Positions 12,601 through 24,900 of a DNA stretch of 64,000 nt are shown one piece after another; within the stretch, counting starts at the first letter, position 1, and every line of letters begins with the position of its first letter. The DNA is taken from assembly GCF_910596095.1 (NCBI RefSeq), contig NC_056551.1, positions 12,169,501-12,233,500 of the forward strand. Reading direction: 5' to 3'. The notes below the pieces were generated by a model. The model saw only the letters and a list, made by a program, of their open reading frames with translations. It made no database searches and was not told where the DNA came from. Source of the DNA: Thunnus maccoyii (lineage: Eukaryota; Chordata; Actinopteri; Scombriformes; Scombridae). The position numbers and the translations under genes were made by a program.

Positions 12601-15600
12601 ACACGAGGTGATAAATTAAAAATCAACAGTCATAAAAGCTTCAAAAGAACCTACAGGTAAACAAAAGACGTTAAACTGGATGTCTGGAAGTTTTAAAGGG
12701 TGATTCGGCGCAGTTTTAGCATAATTTCATCATCACCGAGTAAACCGCAGAGAACGTAGAGACATTGCCAAAACAAAGTCCAACAGGACAAGAAACTCGA
12801 GCATGATGATCATACATGTTTTAGACGAACCCTCGGGTTAGGCAAAAGTTATGTGGAATAGAAAATGAAGGCAAACTGTAAAATTATTCAACTTTGAACC
12901 ATCACACTTGCCGTAGTTGTACACACAGTTTTCCTGTGCATTGGGGAATTATTACAGACATTGGAGTGCACTCACTTTTGGTCAGATCTTATGCCTGACT
13001 GCTCACATCAGACTTTGATCTCAGCAGTTACTTTGGTGAGTACAGTGTTACCATTACCGATAAAAATGTTGATCACAGTTATCAAATAAACTGGAATGAT
13101 CCTTAAAGGCTCTGGAACAGACAAAAGAGCTCAGCCCAAGGTAAGAGTTACAGGCGTATCTTCAGAAGTGTGTGTGTGCATGTGTGTGTGTTTGAGGCTC
13201 TTGACATGACACACAAAGCCCTTCTGCACTGTCTCTCTCCTCCTTTTGCTTTTGTTCAGTAGAATTGATTGTTCTTTTGTCGGCTGTCGAGATGGATCGC
13301 AGCGCTGGCAGGCAGCGTTTGGTGGCGTTTTCTTCAGCCATCCAGCTTCCTAAATGTGCTTTCATAGCCTCCGTTACACCAATCATTAATTACTCACGCT
13401 GGCACAGTGCGGGGCTGGCTGGTTTCTATGGCAACGGCCCGGCTGCGAGGAGCGCCGTGGTTACATGCTGTTGTGACGGTGATCTGTGTCTTTGCTTTGT
13501 TGGTTGTTTTGCTTTCAGCAGTCTGCAAATCATGCACAGTGTCTCAGACATGGAATTTCAGGGATTTTACATTTCACTTCTGCAGTTTGGCTTTTGCAAA
13601 GTTCAACTGAGAAGGTCAAGGTGGGCTTGTCTATATAATATATATCTAAAAAAAAGATTAGTCCATTTGTGATTGTGATGGTTCAGATTTTAACAAAACA
13701 TAAGGGAATGAAGTGGCTCCCTTGTGCTCTCCATCATTTTTACACAATCACTGCTTAGACAAATGTATTTTTAAGAGCGGGCTGCACTACGCTGCTGTGT
13801 CTCCATCTGTCTGACTGTGTGTATCCAATATGTGTGTGTGTTTTTTAATGTTTCTGTCGTTAGTTTGTTCTGTTTACATGCCAAAAAGATTAGACTTGAC
13901 AATCCACAAACTTGTTAAGACTGCTCTCCTTATCACTTTTAGGTTATTTTTAGAAAACAATTTGGTGTTTAGAGTAGCACTTACGCTGCAGTTGTGAGGT
14001 TTAGGAATGAGGTGGTGGTGAAGAACAGGATGTAGTGAAGAGGACTGTTGAGTTTGTTCAGATATGTCTTTGTGTGTCTGAGCATCTGACTGAAAGACTG
14101 TTTTGTGGATTTCATTGCCTTAGTGTTTCTGTGTGAGAGCGTAGAGCAATGATGTTTGCCAGCTATTTATTTCTCCCATATAGAAACTCACTTGGAGTTA
14201 GACAACTTTAAAGTCACTGTATTAAGATTTTTATTTGGATTTAGAGGTTGTATCGCAGGCTGAACTCACAAACATTTCAATATGTCTAATCTGTTCATTA
14301 AAATGTGACTCTCACGTCCATCCTCTGTTTGTTTTTCTTCCTCTCCATCAGGCCAGCCAGTTAGGAGTTTACCGGGCGTTCGTGGACAACTACGAGCTGG
14401 CCGTGGAGACGGCAGAGAAGTGCTGCCAGGCTAACACACAGTTTGCTGAAATCTCTGAGGTAAGTAGAGGAGGGAAAAGAACAGATGACGATGCCAAGCA
14501 GGGACTATAATATGTGGTTGTATTGAAAGCTATAAATGTGGGGAAAGGGATAAACAAAAGCAGCGTCAGAAGTTTAAAAAGCGCAGCAATTTCAGCAATT
14601 AGAGGTTAAGATAATCCCACCCCTGTATTTTCTTTTAGATCCTCATATTTTTCCTTTAAGTGGAGCCTCAGTAAGTTCCAGTAAACATCTTTGTGCTTAA
14701 TATTTGTCCAAAATAAAGACAGGGTGATGACGTTTAGAGGTCTCAAATTTTCAAAATCTTGGTTGACTCTGTATTTTTTTGTCTTTTTTGACATGGAAGC
14801 AAGATCCCTCATAGAAAAAGTGTTATTACTGTTATTATTAGAGGTATTAGCAAAATATTCCTGTTTTAGACATAGACTGATAGGACAAAATGGGAGCATT
14901 TATCAACAAAGCCTCTTCTGACTTAGTCAAGTCATCACTAAATAAATTCTACTTAGCAATGAGCTTCTCTTGTGTTGCTTAGTTTAGAGAAAATCACATG
15001 TTGTTCTCTGTTTAAATGTCAGGAAATACAAGAGAAGGCAGATGAACCAAGCATTTCACAGATAGTGCAGTAGGCTTTGTGGTACTTGCAGGCAAAAGTT
15101 ACTGGTTTAGTTTCTGTCTCAGAGCTGTGGCCGAGGTTGAAGCTGTGATCACTGAGTTATGGGGTCGTTTTACCAGCGTGTAAAATCAGTCAGTCAGACA
15201 TTTAACCCCTACATACCAGCAAATTATCCAATTGACGTTCCTTTGATGTAGGGAACAGTGCTGTATCTAATTAAGATAAAAGAAAGTTAATGTTCAGTCG
15301 AGCATTTATCACAGGAGTGAATTTTCACCAAACGTGTACTAAATTGTTTGTTGAACTACAAATTTGCTTTCTCCAAATGTAATTTGGCAACATTAATGCT
15401 GATGAGAGACACCAACTCTAACTGATTGGTTCATCTTTGATCTAATCATCGATTGAGATTATGAATTTAACAGAACACAGTCTCTCCTCACTGACTGTCA
15501 TTGTCCAGCATTCATTCAGCGTATCTCGTAATGCGGTTGCTCTGATGAGTATGATTTTAGGACAATGTTAACATAAAAAACAGTCGGCCTTCTGTTGTGC

Positions 15601-18600
15601 TGTTGCCACATGCAGCTGGACGGTTTGTGAGAAAAAGGCAGCGTTACCTTGTCACACAAAAATGACAAAGAAGATGACTGACTTGCTGCACAGTGTTAAA
15701 TTATGTGTGATTATGGAAAGGAACAGTTTCTGAGAGTGGTTGCATAGAGAGCGTCTGTTTTGCGGCTGCTCAACAGTTTTATCCCTGATGTACTTCACTT
15801 GCAAAATGCTCTCCCATTTTCACCCACACAGCTCTTATCATTTCCCTGCATTTAAATGTGAATGTTCTGCTAAATATATATCTATATAAATGCAACCAGA
15901 GGCAATTTTGTGGGTATGTGTACACCAGTGTGTACTTTTTTTTCTGTTTCACGTGTGTTTATCAGGTAAATGGTTGGTGTTTCCAGTAGTTTTGGCTCAA
16001 GGAGCCCACAGCCTGGTCTCAGTCTCATCCTTGACCAGGAAGCTCAGTATCACCTGCTCATACTGTGGATGAGCCTTGACAGCTTAATAAATTTGTACAT
16101 TTACAAAGATTTCCAACAGTCTTGATGACTCAGAACAATTTCTTTTATCTTAGACAAACTAGATTTCAAAACACTCATCTTATGACTCAAATGTAGTTTG
16201 GGAAGCTATTTCTGAGGCTAATGTAGCAAGATTGACCCTGGTTTAAACTACTAATCTGCATTCTCAACTGTGATTCAATCAGCTGATATAACTTGGAACA
16301 GTTTTACAGCTTCCCTCATACATTTTGGGATTTCTTTCACTTCCTCTGGCAGCCATGAAAATGAGTTTAGACACAGCCTTTAAAAAGAATTTAGCATCGC
16401 TGTAACTATAACCCGTTGTGGGAGCTCTTCTTATGTACATTTTCCTCCTCTGTTTTTTCAAAGCATGTGACGGTTTTTGATGAGGCTACCAGTTAGTGTT
16501 GAGGCTGGTGTCTACACGCAGGATGGGGAATTCATCATCGAGGGTTGTTAATGGCCTAAGTAATGATGCATGACTCCGAGCCATCTGAGCAAGATGGCGG
16601 GGGGAAAAAGCTGCTGAGGATGGCATAATTAATTTGAAAGTGGGTGACCTCAGAGCTGGAGTAAGGATAATAACCTTACCATGCCTTCACATCACTGTAA
16701 CTGTACTGAACTGGTTCCTAAAGGTCTTTTTTTTTTAAAAGGGGTTTCCCCACTTCACTGTCTGCACCTGTCTTTTGTCTCCAAACAGAACCTGAGGGTG
16801 AGGAGCCCCAAGGACTGTAAGGACCAGACGGCCAAGAACTCTCTAGAGGGTCAGTCGCTTTGTGCTGGGTTTTACTCAATTCTATTAAAATATTCAAATG
16901 TATAAATACAAATAAAATATTATAGGAATTCTGTCTGATTTCTCTTCTTTCTAATCTATAGCTCTCCTATATAAACCGGTGGACAGAGTGACACGCAGCA
17001 CATTGGTGCTTCATGTAAGTAAGAGAGAGTGCTGAGGCAGCAACCCTCTTTAATAATCTCACATTACAGTTGTGTTCTGTTGTGTTTTAGTAATTGCCTC
17101 TATTGCTTGCAAATTATCCTTAGAAAGCATGACATGAGTAAACAAAACCCAACCTTCAACTGGGTTTCATTTCATTTCATTTCACTTCGTTTCAGTTTCA
17201 TCTTGAGACTATAAATCTATGTTTTACAAATGTGCTTTGTCACCATCTTCAGTACCGAGTAGCTTAAGCCTCTATAAAGATGGTGAAAAGAAATCCACTT
17301 GTAATGGTGAATATTATTAGATACTGTATGTGACAGATTGCAGATTAGATATGTGACTTTTACTGTAATCATGGAATGTGTGTGTATATTTGTACAAAGT
17401 TTTATGTGTTTTAGGACTTTGAAGAGAGAGAGCGAGGTGCAGAGAGGCTTGGCTTTATTATTAATAAACCTTGTTTTTGACTTCTCTGCCTTCTATGTAC
17501 CACTGCACTGTTAGTTTTGTGTTAAGTGGAGGTGGTCATGGCTCAAAAATTCACTCTATATTTAATTTTTCCATTTACTGTTAGGACTCAGGGCTTCGTT
17601 TATTGCGCGTATGCAAAAGTAATAACCTTGAGCACACTGTGAAAGAGCTAAATAAGAAAAGCAGAGCAGGTTTGAATGACAATATGTACTGTGAGGTAGC
17701 TTTTGTATTTGCATGTCTTTGTGCATGCATGTACCTGGAGATGTTTGCTTTTGAAAGTCAATGTTTCTGCATCTCCTGCTGTACTCTAGGACTTGCTCAA
17801 ACACACGCCCACCAGCCACCCGGACCACCCGCTCCTGCAGGACGCCTTGAGGATCTCCCAGAACTTTCTGTCCAGCATCAACGAGGAGACCACGCCCCGA
17901 CGCCAGTCCATGACCGTCAAGAAGGGAGAGGTAAGTGTTCAGAGATTTACAAACAGACTATGATGGAAATGAGCCACACTGTAGGCCTAATTTTATATCC
18001 TACTGGCAATTTACCCTATAAGTATACTAGTGCATATTGATTTACTGGACAAAAACAAAGAACTTTGGAGTTACTAAGAGTTAAGCAGCAGATAGAAATG
18101 ACAGTTTTTGCACTAAATTAATCTCTGACTGCATGACTATGAAGTGGATCAAATACCAAGGTATCAGTATGTCAGACATATGTCATAAATTGGCACTATC
18201 CCTTTAATAAATTTGACCTATCTGGCTATTTTCTAAATTTGCAACTTTGAACTCAACACTGGTACTTCTGCACTATTAACAGAGCAACAGGAAATAGTTT
18301 GGGTATGTTTTCAATAAGCAAATATTATGACCCCACAGGTTTAAATTAAATTTTAATTAAATTAAACCCCAAATGTGCATCAAAGCAATCTATTCCCTGC
18401 TCTTCTGCACAGACTGGAGATAGTAAAAATGTAGATAATAATATTTTTTTCACCAGTTTCACTCTTTATAGCCCTGTTGTACCTTGTTGAGCATGATGAT
18501 GTCATGACCCCGCCCTCCAAATGACCTTGAAGTCACTGTCGAATGAGTGTACGAGGGACCACCAATCTGCAGCCTAAAGCAGAGCCCATGCCCTTATATG

Positions 18601-18945
18601 GTCATGCCAGGGTTGGCTCATTGAGGGTGATTCTCCGTTTGCTCAGTGTCTCTTTTGTGGTTTCCCATCTCGCCCTAACGTAAACACACACACACACTCA
18701 CAACCTACCCCCCCCCCCCTCTGTCTCTCTCATCCCCGGAGATGACTTGATGCACGTGAATGGATGCCTCTTGATTGATAGCTTGCGTGACACTGCCACA
18801 CATAATGCCTTGTAATGAGCCAGTGGTCCGCTCTGACTGGCAGATTCCAAGTTAATTATTCATAAATGGAGGGTGGGAGCGAGCGAGCAAAAAGGCTGTG
18901 TCGGCTCCTCCCTCTGCTCACACGGGGGTCATTACCGCACCCAGT

Positions 18946-18979
<34 letters not shown>

Positions 18980-21900
18980 TTCTACTCTCTGTTCCATTCA
19001 CTGTCTTTCTTTCTCTTGCCGTTGTTTGCCTTTGAACATACACACACACATACTTGCCTGCTCCACCTCCCCTCCTATTCCCGCAGGCCCCCCAGTTCGA
19101 TCCCAGTCTGTCCAGACCACCACACCAGACATCAAATATTAATGATGGATACATGAAAGCAGCACATGGAAATCAATGGGGTTCATTATATTGTCCCATA
19201 GATAGGATATATAATATGCCTGAGGTTTCTGTCTGCATTTCACCCAACATATAACACGCTTTAATCATTGAAAAACTGTCATGACCTGGAGAAGTGGAGA
19301 AGCTGACGTTTTGCATCCAGTTGTCTCAGTTGAGAATAATACAATACTTTGTAAAGCTGTTTTAATACTTTTTAATACCTATAATCACATGAAATTATCA
19401 AGTAATTGTTGTTACCAGGTTTAAATTGCCAAGTCAGCACATTTTCAGGTCGCCAGCTTAGTGGCTGACTGATACGGATTTATACATTTTCCAGAATTAA
19501 TAAGCATTAGTTTTGCAATTCCTTTTTGTAAATTTACAAATGTTGAACAACTGTTAGGCTGCAAATAGAGCTATGTAGTATCTGTTCAAACAATCAGACA
19601 TTGAGTCCATAAACACTGGATTGGCATAGCATTGCATTCTCAGAGTTAACCAATGATTACAGTTACATTTTACATTACAACACACCAGGCAAAAATGTTT
19701 AAAGATCCACTCAATACATGTTTTAAGATGAATATAAAAGCTCTACTTTGAATAATAATTTGTGACTAATATGGTTTTTCCACCCAAAAAAAATTCAATG
19801 ACATCTCCTCCTTCTACCTCATTAAAAAATCCAGAAGCTTCAAGTTTCCACATCACACTGGACCACGATAGGCTCCAAAGTAGTTGTGATGTCACAAATC
19901 ATATTCGTAGGCACATGCCTTAAATTCAAAACTTTTGGTGAGCGCAGAGAAAGTTTCCCCCCTTAGGAAGATGAATTTGAAAACAGCCCTCTAGTGTCAA
20001 ACTCTGCACATTCTGCACAGTGAAGCTCAAACATCCAACTAAAGTAACAAGAAGAAAAACACATTTTTTAAGTGGAGGGGGACTTTTAAGTTCCCTGAAG
20101 TAATCAGGGGATGAGCTTTCTGATTATTCACCCTTTTCATTTAATTGTTACGATGCTGATTTGATTTCAGGAAGCAAAAACAATCACATAGCACAAGTGA
20201 TAGGAGAGGAGGAAAAAGGCTCATTTATGATCTGCAGCATGAAATTTATTCATAAAGGAACTGTGAACTGAACTCTCACTCTTGCCTTTACACACACACA
20301 CACACACACTCATGAGTAACCTGTGGTTTGTTCAGTGGAGGCATGCAGCAGAAGAAGAGCACGGCCCCCAGAGGCCCTGGCCTGGCCAGATGAGGGGGGC
20401 GGAGGGAGGGAGACAAACAGAAGCAGCTTAATTAAAAGGCGCTTTCTAAATCTCAATTCACCTCCTCGCTCTGCTTTGTTTGCCTTTGGGAAAGATATGC
20501 ACATGATGACGTGTGTGTGTGTGTGTGTCTGTGTCTGTGTCTTTGTCTGTGTTTCTAGTAGAAACGCACACACTCATCTGCACCATTTTCATCCGTCTGT
20601 ACGTCTGTCTTTCACTCTATCATTACGTACAAACACATCCCCATATACGCACATTGTTTTACACATACACAGTAAGCGCAGAGATGCCCCTTCAAGCATG
20701 TACCGCTTTCTAAAAATAAACACGGATCTTTTGTAAATTCATGCGTATGCTCGCGCGCACGCTCTCAGCGAGGCTCCTCCGCGAGATGGTCAATATTTAA
20801 TCTGCGTTCTGTGCTGTCAGCGTGCTCTGCCTCGCCTCACTCTCTTTCTACATCGGTGCTGCCGATGTTCCGGTCAGCCATTACGAGAAATAGAGAAAGT
20901 CACATTTCTCCTACTGGCTGTTCGATATTATGAAAATGTCATCTGATGCGCTGAGACAGCTGCTTTGTTAAGGATGTCTTTCCCCCCCCCCCCAGTAGCA
21001 GAGCAAAGCAGCAGCACAAGCACATTTCTAAATTCATCAGATTACTGTTTTAGGAACAAGCTTTAACTGGAATATGTGTCTGCATCCAAAGATTAAACTA
21101 TAAACCTTAATTAAACAAGAAGAAAAAAAAAACATCTACAGGCATTCAGCGAGCAAAACTCCCATTCAGTGTTAAATGAATAAAACGCATGAGAACAGCA
21201 TTATTTAATCTGTTATCAGTGTTTTTCAATCCTGGTCCTGCGGCACCTCTGCCCTGCATGTTTTAGATGTTTTCCTCTTCTAACGCACCTGATTCAAATG
21301 ATCAGCTCGTCATCAAGCTCTGCAGAAGCCTGATAACGAGCCATTCATTTAAATCAGGAGTGTTGGAGCAGGGAAACATCTAAAACATGCAGGGCAGAGG
21401 TGCCCCAGGACCAGGATTGAATGTTTAATGAATTTTGGTAGCCCAAAGATTTTCTTCTGTTGAGTTTCTGATTAAAAAAAATGAATGCATATTCTCTTAA
21501 TTCTGATGATTTGATAGTCGAAAACCTTTGTTCGAGATTGTTAATGACAGATTCGACTGTGCAGGTTAAACAGATGCTTTTGTGTTCCAGTGTTTTAGTG
21601 GCCAGTGTTGTTTTATCCCTCCACATGATTCCCATTCACTCACACATAGTCAGAAGCCTGTAAATCCCCGATCTAGCTGTTATCCCTCCTTTTATCTTAT
21701 CTCTTTATCATGAGATCAATGGAGGAGAGGATTACCAGTGAGGCGTGATGGGCAGTGTACTTCCTCAGTCCAGTTTGAGAGAAATCAAACAGCTCCTGTG
21801 TAACAAACAAGAGCGTCATCTACTTTATCACTTTCCTGCCGAACCTTCATTTTAATCTGAGCGAGTCGGTGTTAGCAGGCGGACAGTTAAGGTGCTTTCT

Positions 21901-24900
21901 GGATAGTAAACCTAATCTACTGCTGTACTTTCTGTTTGATAACCCAATCAATAATCTAGTCCAGTGTAAGAATTTTGCTCGTTATGATTATCACTAGGAG
22001 ATTATCTGTATGAAAACAAATTGGCTTGTACACTAAAATTCTTATTGTCCTCTGCTTGCCGTCTCTAGGGGAATAAAAAAACACTTAAAAAGTAAAAAAC
22101 AATAAGTAAAGTGAAAAACTAAAAAAAAAGTTAGAAAAGGGGAATACGAAAAAAGAAAGACTTGATAAGGAAGAGTATAAAATGACAAAACTGTACAATA
22201 ACAATGTAATATGCAACAACAGTGCAAAAATCAAGACATATGTTAAGGATTATTAACAGTTTGTTTGTAATAATTGGCATCACAAACATGAGAATTTGGT
22301 TCTATATCTATTTTTCATAGTTTACTTATGATAGTTTAATCCCTGTACACATATATATATATATATATATATGTATAATCTGCATGTAATTGGCAGTGGA
22401 TTAAATGCCCTTTAAACCTCAAATCCATGACCATATTACAGATATGTGATGTATCAGATATCAGACTGATGGGGCTTTTGATAGGCAGTATGACTCCAGT
22501 GTTCCTCATTCTTCTCGACATTTTAATGATGTATTTGAGTAACATGCTAAAAAAACTAAGAGCAGCAGTGTGACCCATGTCTCATTCTGACTACTGTACA
22601 TGTCCTATATATAGACTGACATGACAGCACGTAGACAGACAGAAGCGAGGCGAGATGGAGCTTTGTTTTATAGTCTACTCAGAAAACATCCTCGAGGGAT
22701 TATATATTACATGCGGGATGACTTCACAGATGTGTCATTCCTGTGGCATCAAGGTACCTGAAATGAAAGACTGAATGATGAACATGTAAAAGTTACAATG
22801 AGCAAGTTTCAAAAATATATCCCTTGTCTGTGTTACAGCACAAAATGGATCAGGAAATGATGGTGAAGAGGAAGGAATGAGTTGACAGATCTTGGTTGCC
22901 ACTAGACATAAATGCCAAAAAGACAAAAACAACCCCATCTGGAAGTGATCTATCTCTAGTAGTCACCATTGCAGGCTTCATTATCTAGCTAGAAACTAAT
23001 AATTACATCCACCATTGGGAATTCAACTTTTATTAGATCCTTATTTTGTGTCACATGGTTCGTTACTATAGTAAGAAACAGTAGCATTACATCTCTTCCG
23101 ATGGGAGCCTCTCTCTCTCTCTCTCAGTTCTCAGGCATTTGCTTCCTTTTGACATATTCTCAGGCTCTCTCTTTCTTTCTCTGACACCCTCTCTCACTTT
23201 CCTGCTCTTACTTCTCTCTCTGTCTAAATCACCCTCTTCATCGTACGCAGGCAGAGTGACACAGAATGATCCTCCTCTTTACCAGCAGATGTACGGTCAG
23301 GTTTTGTAAGCAACCTCTCCAACAGTAGCATCAGTCCCCCTTGAGCATGGTCTGGTTTTGACAGTGACTGTGTGTTCGCAATGGGGCGGGGGGGGGGGGG
23401 GCCGAGATGAACATGGGGATTGGTTCCGAGCAAGTGTGATGTCATGCTTCAAGGCTTTACTGGCAGGGATTGACTAGGTCTGGAGAAGGGAGGGTGCTAG
23501 TGAAAGTGAGAGGGAAGGAGGGTGACAGACTTGTATATGAAGCCAAGGTGTCCTGAGGAGAGAAAAAGAGGCTTTGGTTATAATGTAAAATAGTAAAATG
23601 TGCATTTAAGTTTCTCAAACCTACTTTCTGATTTGCTTGGTTTGGAGAGCAGCAATAGATGGACCATTATGTCTGCATATTGGTAATGTCGAAGCCCATT
23701 AGTTGTCATTCCTGTCACTGTTTCTTACTAGAACATGCATCCCAACTTTTGTCAGCTGGCAGTGCTTTGATAACTCACTCCCTAATGTTTTAACTTAAGT
23801 TAAACTTGATTAAATGCATTTCTGAGATTTGATCCACCTAAAATGTATGTCATTAAAACAAAATATCAGATTATTACCCCTAAATAAATCATTGTAATCA
23901 AGTAAAATAACAATGGCAAGCGGAGGAAATCAGCTCTAAACTTGCAGAACGATCAAAATCAAGCACACACATTAACAAAAGAATGAACTTAAAGGCACAA
24001 ATGAGCTAATATACGCAAGTTTCCTTCCTTTTCAGACAGTCTGCCTGCTCATTTCAAATACAGAATTTCATTCTATTCTCTCCTTTTTTTGCAGTCAAGT
24101 CACAAGTAAAACCAAGCTTATACGAATGTGAAAGTGGATCATTTACTATAGAGTTGTAGCTTGACATTTGTCTGATCCCTGCATTTGTTCTAAGTCCACA
24201 CTTGTAAATGCCTTCTCTTATTTGGAAAATGACATCACTGCCCCCTTTTGGCATACGACAGTATTACATACCTCATTACATAGTCTGACATCAGTGACAA
24301 GTCCCAGAGCTCCAAATATCATTCTTCATTTCCTCCATACCTCATTCATTCATTCCTTTGTGACCTGGAAATTGATGATTGTGCCAGTCCCAGAATATGA
24401 CAAATTAATTTACTGGGGAAACAGTTTAACTGATGCATCCGCACTTTTGGGTAATTGCATGTATATTATGTAATGAACATCATTATGTTGGGAAATTAAA
24501 CCTTTGTTTGGCTACAAGGTGTATTTTGAGTGATGACGGAGCTGCAAGTAAAATCTGTTTCCTGCAGATTTTTTACCATGACTCACAGGAATGACCTCAT
24601 AACTGATTATTCTTCTTCCTGAACTAATTGCATACACTTTGGTTATTGGCAGTAACCTCATGTTACTAAAATGACGCACCTCTGTTGTTTTCTCCACAGA
24701 ATCGGCAGCTGTTGAGGGACAGTTTCATGGTGGAGTTGGTGGAAGGAGCCAGGAAGCTGCGGCATGTCTTTCTCTTCAGTGACCTGCTGCTTTGCGCCAA
24801 ACTGAAGAAACAGATTGGAGGGTAAGAAACCAACGATGAATGGTGAATTAAGATGTTAATGCTGTTTTTTCATCCATCAGCACAATAAACCTTTTTCTGC

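Larger units (their letters stand above)
7934..14351 (+). other. bcr intron 4 (6.4 kb)
   Basis: Contents are: GT tract 7988-8012; CA/CT-rich stretch about 8430-8655; MITE 8919-9286; AC tract 9602-9634; A-run about 9704-9723; purine-rich 9745-9860; hAT-like repeat 10722-11010; dispersed repeat about 11300-11640; and a GC-richer segment at 13260-13470 with an RFX-like half-site. No conserved coding segment was found. Confidence 0.6.
17931..24699 (+). other. bcr intron 8 (6.8 kb)
   Basis: This is the longest complete intron in the window. It contains a C-run at 18707-18719, CA tracts at about 18947-18977 and 20290-20309, a GT tract at about 20510-20528, an inverted-repeat element at about 19697-20090, a foldback hAT-type MITE at 21227-21419, an AT tract at 22350-22372, CT-rich sequence near 23100-23220 and a G-run near 23386-23401. 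The stretches 18720-18860 and 20750-20960 are richer in mixed sequence and homeobox-like TAATTATTCAT motifs and might be conserved non-coding elements. Confidence 0.5.

Noticed and set aside
23386..23401. G-run as a G-quadruplex regulatory site
   Set aside because: It is a single homopolymer run in an intron, more likely a simple repeat or sequencing-sensitive tract than four spaced G-tracts.
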